From Synchiropus splendidus (lineage: Eukaryota > Chordata > Actinopteri > Syngnathiformes > Callionymidae): DNA of 64,000 nt. Position numbers and translations under genes: made by a program. Location of the stretch: NCBI RefSeq assembly GCF_027744825.2, contig NC_071339.1, positions 27,265,501 through 27,329,500 of the forward strand, written 5' to 3'. This document shows positions 31,210 through 40,530 of the stretch, in pieces (the first letter of the stretch is position 1; each line of letters opens with the position of its first letter). The notes under the pieces were generated by a model that saw nothing but the letters and a program-made list of their open reading frames with translations, was not told the DNA's origin and ran no database searches.

Positions 31210-33055
31210 ACACCCCTTAAGCTAAGCTGGTGGGCGCTCATGAATCCTGTTTGGACTCAATCAACCAGTAGTCCAAGTACGTCAGAATCCGCAGACCCTG
31301 TCTTCTTAGTGGTTCGAGCCACTCCTCCACGCACTTGGTGAAAAAACGAGGCACTAGACACTAGAGACCGTGTTGTGGAAGTAGGCCTCTGCAAGATCTA
31401 TGGAGGTCATCCACTCTCACACTCCAGGAGTCTGCTGGTAGTCCGGAACCGCTGTCTGGTCATGAATTGGTTGAGGAGACTGAGATTCAGAACAGGTCTC
31501 CACTCTCCTGTCTTCTTGGGTTCCAGAAAGTATCTGGAGTAAAATCCAGTGTAGGAGGATTGCTTTGGCAGTAGCTCAATTATTTGCTTTGTCAGGAGAG
31601 CGCTGTCCTCCTCCATCAGACATGACCGCTGGTTCTCTGAGTTCACTCAGGTCCATGTGGTGACGCAGAACCTGGGGGTTGACTGTGTAACTGAAGGCCG
31701 TTTCAATGACCGTGTATTTTCTCGATCCATATGGGCAGGTGAGGAGACAGGCTCTTTCAATTCGGAAGATACTCCTTCAAGATAGGAGCCTTGAGCACAG
31801 GAGCGGACCCGGACTCCGGGGCGGGTCTAGGACGAAAGGGTCATCGGTGCACAGTGCCCACTCCTCTGGGAACTTCAAGTCCCGCTGGTTCTTCAAAAAC
31901 ACACTTGCTTTTGTCAGCTGAGCCGTCAGAGGAATTCGGTTCCCCAAACTTGCAGTGTACAAAGATCAAGATCTGATCAAGATTCTCCTAAGATGGAGAC
32001 CCGAGGGACCGGCCCAATCAGCCTCAGAAAGAGATGACTCTGTAGATGACGATGTCCTGCTTGCCTCTGAACAGAATCACAGACAGACATCGCTTCAGAC
32101 ATCACACGAGGGAGCTGAGAACAGAGCAGGTCTGGCACGCAGTTCCTACTGAGTGATCCTCTGAAGTGGTGGCTTTCGCGGTCCTGTGGCGACCCCTGCT
32201 AAAAACTGGCGAGTCTGAGTAATCAGAAGAGTTAATGGCAGAATTGAAACTCCCCTGACTTTTGGCTGGAACCGGGATCTGTTGAGAGACGGCAAAGAGT
32301 TATTTGACGCCTATGCTTCTTATTGTGGCGAAACTGAGGAAAAACATAACGTCTTGGCTCCATAAACTTCCCCAGGGACAGTTCTGGCATCAGGTATAAG
32401 GAGGCAGAGACGATGTCAAACAAAAAAAAAATTTTGAAGCCGGAGTTCGGACTGACTGGAACCGGAAGAGAACTTGGCGGATGATAAACCCTAATTTTGG
32501 GCATAGAAGAAACAGACCCGATACCAAAGTAATGCATCTTATTTTTTTTCCAAGTTAGACTAGGTTTAGATGCATACTTTTAGATACAAAGTTCTTCCTA
32601 CGCTTTTGGAGGGAGCAGAGGTGAGAGCAGACGACTGGTCTCTCCAAGAGGAGTGGCGATGATCAGCTCGGCTATTATACGGCTGTTCCCCCCAGGCGGC
32701 GGCTTTGTGTGGAGGAGGCGCCACGAGCAGAGCACCACGGATTATTGTGTCTCCAAAATCTCTGTGGGAGTCCACGGAGCTCATAAAGAGCGCAATGATG
32801 TTCTCAAGCGCTATGAGCCGGTTGCCGACAGTGCAGACACCATTCTACTGCGCGATGGCGGCTCTGTCAGCGCCGGGTGGGATGGTCACTCCTCAAGGGG
32901 GAGGTCAAGCTCCAGGTGCGAGGGCATCGCGCATGACCGCTGAGTGAGAGGGAACGCTGCGCCACAAATCCAAACCCTCCACCTATTAAGCTCCGTACCT
33001 GACCACGTGCGGTCCTCGTGCCAGTAGAGTGTCAGAACTGCGCCGGGAAATAGTC
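31210..33055 (-). mobile_element. DIRS-type fragment, minus strand (5' region and start of RT)
   Basis: Read on minus from 33055 it follows plus-strand 19870-21740: gag-like region (33055-32570), spacer, then start of reverse transcriptase (31646-31407; FYSRYFLEPKKTGEWRPV, LNLSLLNQFMTR). It is truncated at 31210, where it meets the inverted satellite. Its reverse-transcriptase start is better preserved than in the plus copy. Confidence 0.75.
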
Positions 33056-33560
33056 TGGATTGAATGAGACTAGCAGTGGATGTTTACCCAACAGACGGCA
33101 GTCCACACCCATTTGGCATTATTTGCTTTGAGTGTTGCGGGTGCTTTAGCATTTCGAATAGTGAACTGCACTTAGGGGGGCAGAGGACTGCCTGCTAGCC
33201 TTGAAGTAGCCATGCTTTGGGGGGACGCCCCAGGATTGGAGGTCCGCTCAAAATTTCTGCCCCGTGCTAAAGGACTGTTTGCGAGGGAGGCAGGCTCCAC
33301 GGACAGCTGGACACAAACATATTCCAGGAATATTACACCAGCCTTTCTACTTCACTGGAAGTGCCAGGGCACTCCGCAAAATGTGATTGTGAAATTACAG
33401 AGGCGTGAATGAGTGACTCCAGCTGGAGCCGGCGCATCTGGCACATCAAGAGAAGAAGCTTGAGACTTGAAGGGGTGTGGAGCGGCTCATCTGGACCACG
33501 GAAACTTCAGGCAGGACTGAGGTCTCATCGCAGTGACGGCAGAGACTTGTCGCATCACCG
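33056..33560 (-). repeat. DIRS 3'-region-derived sequence
   Basis: ACTAGCAGTGGATGTTTACC (33066) and GGAATATTACACCAGCCTTT (33326) recur at 13340 and 13671 in the same orientation, so this belongs to the DIRS-associated 3' region also seen in the 12847-14452 fragment. No coding frame supported. Confidence 0.55.
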
Positions 33561-33789
33561 CAGGAGTGGATTTAACAGCAGGAGACTTAGCGCTTGTGCC
33601 GCTCTGTGCGTGGACGATCATCGGCAGCAGCTTCTCCCGGGGTAGTTGGCTGACTTTTTTTTTATTATTATTCGTATTGAATTCGCTCCTTCCAGCGCCT
33701 CGGCCTCGAGCGCTCTTCCGGGCCTGGTCGCCTATTCTGAAAACTTCTGAACCGAGCATGTTGATCATGCTGAACTTTCTGGTTTGACT
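33561..33789. other. No recognised feature
   Basis: Short frames on both strands and an AT-rich stretch (TTTTTTTTTATTATTATTC at about 33655). Nothing recognised; a junction between DIRS-derived and gypsy-derived sequence lies here. Confidence 0.3.
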
Positions 33790-33839
33790 GTTTCAGTTCC
33801 ACTTTCTTCTACAAATTTGGGTGTAGCAGATCCAACATG

Positions 33840-34605
33840 CACCTCAACTTCCTCCCCATCAACATTTCTGCAGGAGACAGTCCTGTTGTTGACTATGAAG
33901 TTATCCGATAACTGAATAAAACTCTACTGTCGAAACAGGGTAGACCTCCAACCACTTTGAATGTGCATCAATCACCACCAAGAACATCTTTCCCATGAAC
34001 GGCCCAGCATAATCAACATAAAGTCGTCGTCACCGTTGGTCAGGTCACTCCCACGGGTGTAGCGGTGCACAGGCCGAAGCGTTCTGGTGTTCCTGACAAG
34101 TGGAACACGATTTGACCGAACTTTCAATATCACTGTCTATATTAGGCCACCACATATAGCTACGAGCCAAACCCTTCATTTAACTCATTTCAGGGTGCAA
34201 TTGATGCTGCTTCCACGTAAGACCACATCCTTTTTCCCGAATCACCACACGGCACACCCACAGTACACACCCATCTTGTACACTCAGCTCCTGTTGCTTC
34301 ATAGTGTATGGACTGAAAGCAACATCCAGGTTACAGGGCCACCCTCTGAGTATGTATTTATTCTCTCGGGCGAGTACGGGGTCTTTACTGGTCCACCTAC
34401 AAAGCTCTTCCGAGTTGACCACTGAACTCTGATCCTGCTCTACCAATAATACCTGGTCTTCTGAGTCTGGATGCCCAAGTTTCTCTGGAAGTGGAAGTCT
34501 ACTGAGAGCATCTGCGTTTGCATTGTCCTGTCCACGCCGGTACACCATGGCATATTCATATGCTCTTAACAGAATAGCCCATCTCATGATCCTCTGAGAA
34601 CTCAT
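33840..34605 (-). pseudogene. Gypsy RNase H end, connector and integrase
   Basis: 34605-34180 is open for 141 codons: end of RNase H (YRRGQDNANADALSRLP, a gypsy hallmark) and the linker. Beyond it a zinc-type CSTCQ (about 34110) and integrase core LYVDYAGPFMGK with FLVVIDAHSKW (about 34030-33970) are seen, with stops near 34040 and after the core. Only the first catalytic Asp region is within the copy. Confidence 0.78.
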
Positions 34606-34749
34606 GCGTCACACACACTCACAGCAGCAGAAAAAAACTATTTGCAGTTGGATAAAGAGGGCTTAGCAGTTATTTTTGGGGTGCAGTACTTTCACAAATA
34701 TTTGTGTGGACTTAAATTTGTGATTTGTACACAGACCATAAGCCCTTAT

Positions 34750-35062
34750 TCAGTCTGTTTCATGAAGGAAAAGCTGTGCCTCCCATGAGTTTTCTGCTCC
34801 CCCTTCCAGTCTGTGTGCCAAGACTGCCCCCACCCCATAAGGTGAAGTATCACATGACAGTACCAGTTGTTTTTGTTCATCGTAATGAACCAACACTTGA
34901 CTGCTTTGTAGTAACTTCTTTGCCTGCTTAAAAGCCTCTTCTTGCTCAACCGCCCACCTCCATTTCTCATCTTTCCTCAGTAACTTGTGTAATGGAGCCG
35001 GCACAGTAGACAAGTTCGGCAAGAATTTGTTATAAAAGTTTAGCAAACCTAGAAAAGCTTTA
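34750..35062 (-). pseudogene. Gypsy reverse transcriptase end and RNase H start
   Basis: [18 protein letters not shown] (about 35060-35005), the conserved end of the gypsy reverse transcriptase, followed by [13 protein letters not shown] and [16 protein letters not shown] (first RNase H Asp, about 34840-34790). The frame stops at 34750. Its upstream boundary is the TTAA at 35059-35062, where piggyBac sequence begins. Confidence 0.82.
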
Positions 35063-36138
35063 ACCCTCGTATTATGCTTAGGGTCAATTTGACCCATATC
35101 CGTTTTTGTGTTCATAAAAGTAGTGGTTATCCTGACTTTTTCTTCATGAAATTTTGTGACTTTTCCTCATTAAGGGTCATGAACAGATGTGTAAAATCTG
35201 GACAATTTGATGTCAAGTGAAGTGTCTGTACAGAGTTGGTACACAAAGATGATGTTGCAGGTCATTTTGACCCGGATTCTTTAATGTGGGTAAGTGGCTG
35301 TTCAGACCCAAAATAAACATGTCTCTCTGATATACCTATTTAGACTGCCCAGCTATGTGTATTTTGATTGATTTGATTGTCTGAATAGCCATTCAGACCC
35401 AGCTGTGTGTAGAGGGGAAACTTTCTCTCCCTTGTTCTTGTCAGTGTTCTCATGTAGTCTCTTTGACAAACACACCAAAAATGAGCTCCAGAAGGTTTAC
35501 AGTACATGCCTAACAAGCCCGCCAAGTATGGCATCAAAATATGGGTGGCCTGTGAAGCAAAATCTAGCTATGCCGGGAATATGCACGTATACAGTGGAAA
35601 GCTACCTGGAGGAGCAGCCGAGAAGAATCAGGGGATGCGTGTGGTGCTGGAGATGAATAAAGGGCTGCAATGTCATAAAATCACGTGACGTCACATTTAC
35701 ATTTACATCCTATCGCCTTGGAGATGAACTGAAGAATAGAAAGCTGAACAGTGGGAACAGTCAGAAAAAATAAGCCAGAACTTCCCAAGGAAATTCTGAA
35801 GGTGCAGGGCAGACCTCTGCATTGCTCAATATTTGCTCAAACGGAACCGACGTCGGCTTTTCCTGGAAGAACTTAGCAAAGCACTTGTCACTCCCAAGCT
35901 GCAGAGTCGAGCCAGGCCACCTCGATGCCCAGCAACTGCCGTCATTGAAAAGGTCAAGCTCACATCACCCAACCAATCTGCAATGGATGCATTGGATACA
36001 ATTGTGAAGAAACGGAAAAGATGCCAGATCTGACAGTAAAACAAGTACCTGTTTTGTGAAATGCAAGAATAACATCTGTTACATTCTGTCCATTATGTGG
36101 AGAGCATTGAACAAGATGAACATTGAAAAATGGGGCAG
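35059..36138 (+). mobile_element. piggyBac-type element remnant inserted in gypsy RT
   Basis: Left end at a TTAA target (35059-35062) followed by CCCTCGTATTATG and GGGTCAATTTGACCC, a piggyBac-style terminal repeat with palindromic core; a subterminal GGTCATTTTGACCC occurs at about 35263. The other end is not found: sequence returns to gypsy near 36139 without a TTAA, and several gypsy codons are missing, so the right end was lost in a deletion. Confidence 0.75.
35506..36033 (+). pseudogene. piggyBac transposase fragments
   Basis: 35506-35688 is open (NKPAKYGIKIWVACEAKSSY, then NQGMRVVLEMNKGL), the catalytic-core part of a PGBD4-like transposase around the second Asp. 35833-36033 carries the C-terminal segment (FLEELSKALVTPKLQSRARP then KKRKRCQI), the start of the Cys-rich tail. 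The portion between them and the N-terminus are missing. The C-terminal segment is duplicated at 37049-37265. Confidence 0.75.
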
Positions 36139-36713
36139 ATATGGTACCAGAGCATCCTGGACTGCTTTGACCTTCGCTGACATTGGATGCAGGCCTGTCC
36201 TGTCCACTTGATTACTCAAGAATGTTACTTTGTTTTCCATGAACTGACGCTTGCTCCGTTTCAACCACAGCCCTTTATCCTCCAACCTCTGCAGCACTTC
36301 GTTGAGTGTTTGCAGATGCTGTCATCTCTTCCTCTCAATATAATGTCCTCTAAATACACTGCCACATTTGCCATACCTTGAAGTACATTCTCCATGGTGC
36401 GTTGGAAAATAGCAGGACTGGAGTTTACTCCAAAAGGCAGACGTGTATATGTAAAAAGACCTTTGTGAGTGCTGACACTCACAAACTTCCTTGATTCCTC
36501 TTCAAGGACTATTTGCTGATATGCATGGCTCATATTGAGTTTTGTGAACTTCTGTCCCCCTGCCAGGCTTGACATCATATCCTCCATTCTTGGAATCGGA
36601 TGCTGTTCGGTCGTGGAGACTTTGAAGTTCCATTTCCACTTTTCTTTTAATGGCAAATGAAACCGACCTGGGTTTGTAAAATAAGGGTGTGAGAGAGTAG
36701 AAGCATACACCAA
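36139..36713 (-). pseudogene. Gypsy reverse transcriptase, fingers-palm
   Basis: Motifs: FKVSTTEQHPIPRMEDMMSS, FTKLNMSHAYQQI (first palm segment; usually Lys-x-Asp, here Lys-Leu-Asn, so the catalytic Asp is lost), LPFGVNSSPAIFQRTMENVL, and AVYLEDIIL where Tyr-x-Asp-Asp is expected. A frameshift lies near 36290-36300, after which FMENKVTFLSNQVDRTGLHP and AKVKAVQDA continue to about 36140. Inactive. Confidence 0.83.
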
Positions 36714-36765
36714 AATGTCAAACCTGTATTGCTTTATGGTCCCCCGGAGGTAATAAAACCCCTCC

Positions 36766-36985
36766 CGCCCCTTTTTTATATAAAAAAGAAATTAAAATAA
36801 CAACCCCTCCCCCTTTTTATATCAAAAAGTAATTAAAATAATACCCCTCTCCCTTTTTTATGTCAAAAGGAAATTAAAATAGTAACCACCCCGCTTGTTT
36901 TATGACAGGAAGGGGAATAATTAACCCTATCCTACCTTGTTTTATAACTGGAAGGAAAATAACGAAGGGAGGGGTTTGGACAGCT
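36766..36985 (+). repeat. Minisatellite, ~45-bp unit, about 5 copies
   Basis: Imperfect tandem units of the form CCCCTCCCCCTTTTTATATC then AAAAAGTAATTAAAATAAT. Identity drops from left to right, the last two copies being poorly conserved. Pyrimidine/purine-segregated strand. No gene. Confidence 0.65.
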
Positions 36986-37006
36986 GTATAAATATCACCC
37001 TGTGTG

Positions 37007-37011
<5 letters not shown>

Positions 37012-37048
<37 letters not shown>
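37012..37048. repeat. (AT)n microsatellite
   Basis: About 18 AT dinucleotides ending directly at the second piggyBac exon copy. Confidence 0.9.
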
Positions 37049-37049
<1 letters not shown>

Positions 37050-37264
37050 GTCGGCTTTTCCTGGAAGAACTTGGCAAAGCACTTGTCACTACCAAGCTGC
37101 AGAGTCGAGCCAGGCCACCTCGATGCCCAGCAACTGCCGTCATTGAAAAGGTCAAGCTCACATCACCCAACCAATCTGCAATGGATGCATTGGATACAGT
37201 TGTGAAGAAACGGAAAAGATGCCAGATCTGACAGTAAAACAAGTACCTGTTTTGTGAAATGCAA

Positions 37265-37267
<3 letters not shown>
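37049..37267 (+). pseudogene. Second copy of the piggyBac C-terminal segment, bounded by (AT)n
   Basis: CGTCGGCTTTTCCTGGAAGA to AAATGCAAGAAT is nearly identical (a few substitutions in about 217 bp) to 35849-36069. Both boundaries are (AT)n tracts and nothing else of piggyBac accompanies it. The coding content is the same C-terminal transposase piece. Confidence 0.8.
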
Positions 37268-37314
<47 letters not shown>

Positions 37315-37370
37315 TTTTTATGTGTATATATGTATATATATATATTTAATATCTTTTTATATCTTATATC
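37268..37370. repeat. (AT)n and T-rich tract
   Basis: About 19 AT dinucleotides, a T12 run and further TATA-rich sequence up to the left edge of Polinton copy 2. Confidence 0.85.
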
Positions 37371-37410
37371 TTCGTATAGCATTACGTTCGAATGCTGACA
37401 TAACCTGTTG

Positions 37411-37416
37411 AATAAA
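37411..37416 (+). terminator. Orphan poly(A) signal AATAAA
   Basis: Homologous to the AATAAA at 8304-8309, which serves the 8384-9202 gene in copy 1. The gene it should serve is absent upstream here, which supports a left truncation of copy 2 rather than gain of genes by copy 1. Confidence 0.5.
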
Positions 37417-37466
37417 AAACATTAAGAAGCATATTCGGATCTCAGCTCATTCATTTCTCGTTTAAC

Positions 37467-39072
37467 ATGTCGGTGAAACACATCATTAAAAGAGTTTATT
37501 ACAATCCTCTTCACCCCGGGAGCTATGGAGGAGTGGATCGCCTTCGCCTCCCGGTAGGACATGCCCCGAACACCTCCCCAGGGAAGCGTCCAGGATCAGA
37601 TGCCCGAGCCACCTCAACTGGTTCCTCTCGATGTAGAGGAGCAGCGGCTCCACCCCGAGCTCCTCCCGGATGACCGAACTCCTCACCCTATCTCTAAGGG
37701 TGCGCCCAGCCACCGGGCGGAGGAAACTCATTTCAGCCGGTTGTATCCGCGATCTCATCCTTTCGGTCATTACCCAAAGCTCGTGACCATAGGTGAGGGT
37801 GGGAACGTAGATCGATCGGTAAATCGAGAGCTTCCTCTTGCGACTCAGCTCCCTCTTCACCACGACGGTCCGATACAGCGACCGCATCACTGCTGCCGCT
37901 GCACCGACCCGTTTATCAATCTCACGCTCCCCTTTTGCCTCACTCGAGAACAAGACCCCAAGATACTTAAATTCCACCACTTGGGGCAAGAACTCTCCAC
38001 CGACCCGGAGAAAGCAAACCACCTTATTCCGGTCGAGAACCATGGCCTCAGACTTGGAGGTGCTGATCCTCATCCCGGCCGCTTCACACTCGGCTGCAAA
38101 CCCCCCCAGTGCATGCTGAAGGTCCCGGTCCGATGAGGCCAGCAGAACAACATCGTCCGCAAATAGCAGAGATGAAATTCTGTGGTTCCCGAACCGGATC
38201 CCCTCCAACCCCTGGCTACGCCTAGAAATTCTGTCCATAAAAGTGATGAACAGAAGACATGCAGGCATTGGCTAGATATAACGACGATCAAAATTACTTG
38301 TTGACCGTTATCGATGTATTTTCAAAAAAGGCCTATGTACGCGTTTTAAAAAGAAAGACTGCGATTGAGACAGTGAAGGCGTTCGAATCAGTGCTGGAGG
38401 AGAGCGAGACGCCTGCAAAGCTACAGACGGATGACGGTAAATAATTTTTTTAAGAAGAGTTTCCGGGCTTTGATGGAAATTTTTCAACAGCGAGTGACGT
38501 TAAGGCCCCTGTGGTAAAGAGATTTAACCGCACTCTTAAAAATCTGATGTGGAGATATTTTACAGCTAAAAACATTACATTACACAAACGTTACATCGAG
38601 GTTTTACAGGATCTAGTAAAGAGTTATAATCACAGCTATCACAGTCGTATAAAAATGACACAGATGGAAGTAAGTAAATAAATTTTGCCTCCTGTCGAAA
38701 TTTCTTTAGATTGGTGTTTGACAATCTTTACATTAGACCGTCAAAAGGTCGGCAGAAGCCAAATTTATGGAGGGCGATCATGTTAGGATATCAAAACTAC
38801 GAGGTGTATTTGACAAAAAGTACGAGCAGAGTTTTACAGATGAGATATTTACAATAACTGAATGTATTCATCGCAACCCGCCTGTGTATAAATTGAAAGA
38901 TTTCGATGGCAAACCCATCCAGGGGTCATTTTATGATCAAGAATTACAAAAAGTACAACTCGTTCTCAAGGAACGCGCCGTTAAAGGAGAGAGACAAGTC
39001 TTTGTCCAGTGGAAGAACTGGCCTGAAAAATTCAACAGCTGGGTAAAAGCTTCAGATGTAAAATATATATAA
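37467..39072 (+). pseudogene. Polinton integrase, split by LINE fragment, catalytic Glu lost
   Basis: ATG 37467 starts VKHIIKRVYYNPLHPGSYGG, then a LINE piece replaces about 170 bp of the gene (about 37550-38250). The core resumes at 38259 (LLTVIDVFSKKAYVRVL; QTDDGK at about 38420-38440), followed by stops at 38443 and frameshifts. The position of the catalytic Glu reads VVKRFN (about 38512), Lys instead of the Glu in copy 1. The C-terminal part is open 38767-39072 with the chromodomain-like RQVFVQWKNWPEKFNSW. The first catalytic Asp region lies in the replaced part. Dead. Confidence 0.87.
37550..38250 (-). mobile_element. LINE reverse-transcriptase fragment inside integrase
   Basis: An internal piece of a fish non-LTR retrotransposon on minus: catalytic FADDVVLLASS (about 38135-38165), then AAECEAAGMRISTSKSEAM, FKYLGVLFSSEAKGEREID and YVPTLTYGHELWVMTE. 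The frame is uninterrupted across the fragment. Both ends are truncated; no 3' tail or target duplication. Clade not determined; different from the LINE at 16737-19860. Confidence 0.83.
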
Positions 39073-39073
39073 G
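39066..39073 (+). promoter_or_regulatory. TATA-like box before penton-like gene, copy 2
   Basis: TATATAAG overlapping the integrase stop and 33 nt before the minor capsid ATG at 39107; conserved with copy 1 (7193-7200). Confidence 0.55.
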
Positions 39074-39106
39074 ACGATCCTCCTTGACACCAGGCATCAT
39101 ATCATC

Positions 39107-39970
39107 ATGTAGGGCTCAAAGAATGGGGCTTCTATGTGACTTTACCATCAAACGCCAGTGCAAACGTTTTTAAAGACAACTCAATTGGTACTTTCCGCAT
39201 TTAGCACAACATATCGATTTAAACGGAAAATGGGAGGTTGCTTTGACGGAGATTACATACCCTCACACGTGGCGTAATATTCCAGAGGATACGTCGTCAT
39301 TTTACTGGAAACCAAACCATAGAGGAGCTGACTCCAACACCAACACGGCTGCTCCGAGAGGATCAGATTCAGATGGTAACACGTCGCGGCTTCATAAAGA
39401 TGAATTTCATAGAGCCATGGCGAGACTTTGGGCTCCGGATCCTGACGCCAGCGCCTCAGCTCAGAGGAAAAAAGACGGTTGGATATTACAGCTCACTTAA
39501 TCAGATTACAACCGAGATGGAGCAAACTTTAAAAAAAAACAATGAGAATATACGCTTCCTGTTTGACCGTGCACGGCAAAACATTGATCTTCAAGGAGAC
39601 AGTCAGAACCTAGTGCTTTTTAACTCGCCTTTGGCTTACATGTTAGGTGTAGATCCTGCTAATTGCATCATTTATTGCGAGTTCAGAGCGCCCCATCCTG
39701 TTGATTTAAAAGTGGGGTTTTACCATCTCTACTGACGTTGTAAGACCGCAGCTTGTAGAGGATGCATATGCACCGCTTTTAAGAACGGTGGAAATCAAGG
39801 GTAGTTACTCAGATATAATCACACAGCATTTTAACCCTGCTTACTATTTACCGGTTGCCAAGAACCATATTGAAAATATTCAGACACAAATTAAACCAGA
39901 TCTTAACAAACCAGTCAATTTTACATTTGGAAAGGTGGTGTTGACTCTACACTTTAGACCTGTTACTTGA
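39107..39970 (+). pseudogene. Polinton penton-like minor capsid protein, broken
   Basis: The ATG is followed directly by TAG, and two small indels break the first 45 codons. Frames 39243-39500 and 39373-39735 overlap around a frameshift near 39470. Segments include EITYPHTWRNIPED, LFDRARQNIDLQGD, NLVLFNSPLAYMLGVD and YCEFRAPHPVDLKVG (about 39680-39725). TGA at 39733-39735 is followed by a shift into KGSYSDIITQHFNPAYYLP and the end at 39970. The middle part lost in copy 1 is legible here. Not functional. Confidence 0.8.
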
Positions 39971-39978
39971 GAGGATAT

Positions 39979-39985
39979 TATATAG
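39979..39985 (+). promoter_or_regulatory. TATA-like box before the basic virion-like gene
   Basis: TATATAG 9 nt after the minor capsid stop and 88 nt before the ATG at 40073. Copy 1 has the matching TATATAA element at about 6280-6290. Inferred late-gene promoter. Confidence 0.45.
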
Positions 39986-40072
39986 CCCTTGCATCGACGT
40001 CTGGAAATTCATTGATCACAACAACACCAAAGGGATAACCAGCCTTTGCAGACGAAGTCAAAAACAAACACA

Positions 40073-40510
40073 ATGGTTCATGCAGGCTTAAGAGACGACC
40101 CGCACAGAGTTGTACAATATTATGAAAAACAGGTGGGCGGAGAGCTACCCGGTTTTGACGGTGCCCCGGTTATGTACGGACGAGGCATCGGTTCCCTCTT
40201 CTCAAAAATGTTTCGGTTTATATCACCTTTGTTGAAAAGAGGTATCGCCATAGCGAAACCCCATCTCAAATCAGCAGTGGGTAACATAGCCTCGGATATG
40301 TTCACCTGTACCATGAGAGGAATGAGCGATCAACAGAGACAGGAAGGGTCAGGAGGTATAGCTGTCTTATCACGAAGAACAAAGAGACGCCCTCCAGGAC
40401 GACATGTAACACAGAGCTCTAATAAACGTACAAACAAAAAAAGAAAGAAGTCAGTTGACAGAAGCAAACGGGCCAAGAGGAAGTCCAGAGGGAGCTCTGA
40501 TATACTTTAA
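40073..40510 (+). CDS. Basic virion-core-like Polinton protein, intact 145 residues
   Basis: Start ATG 40073 chosen by alignment with copy 1 (MVHAGLRDDPHR), although the frame extends 9 codons upstream. Residues 1-30 polar; residues about 38-75 glycine- and hydrophobic-rich (MYGRGIGSLFSKMFRFISPL), possibly an amphipathic, membrane-active helix; residues about 95-145 strongly basic with nuclear-localisation-like clusters (RRTKRRPPGRH, NKKRKKSVDRSKRAKRK). Size, composition and position between minor and major capsid genes suggest a small virion protein comparable to adenoviral core or pVI-type proteins. That comparison is inference. One of the few uninterrupted genes of this copy. Confidence 0.72.
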   Translation: MVHAGLRDDPHRVVQYYEKQVGGELPGFDGAPVMYGRGIGSLFSKMFRFISPLLKRGIAIAKPHLKSAVGNIASDMFTCTMRGMSDQQRQEGSGGIAVLSRRTKRRPPGRHVTQSSNKRTNKKRKKSVDRSKRAKRKSRGSSDIL

Positions 40511-40530
40511 AAAACCTTATATACAGTAAC

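Larger units (their letters stand above)
33790..36720 (-). mobile_element. Ty3/gypsy retrotransposon remnant, minus strand
   Basis: On minus from 36713: reverse transcriptase, RNase H, connector, then integrase near 34200-33840, the Ty3/gypsy order (RT-RH-IN). It is split at 35063-36138 by piggyBac-derived sequence. No LTRs were identified and the gag/protease region is missing. Multiple stops. Confidence 0.85.

Noticed and set aside
37561..38136. 191-codon plus-strand frame
   Set aside because: Shadow of the LINE reverse transcriptase frame on minus, which has the FADD motif.
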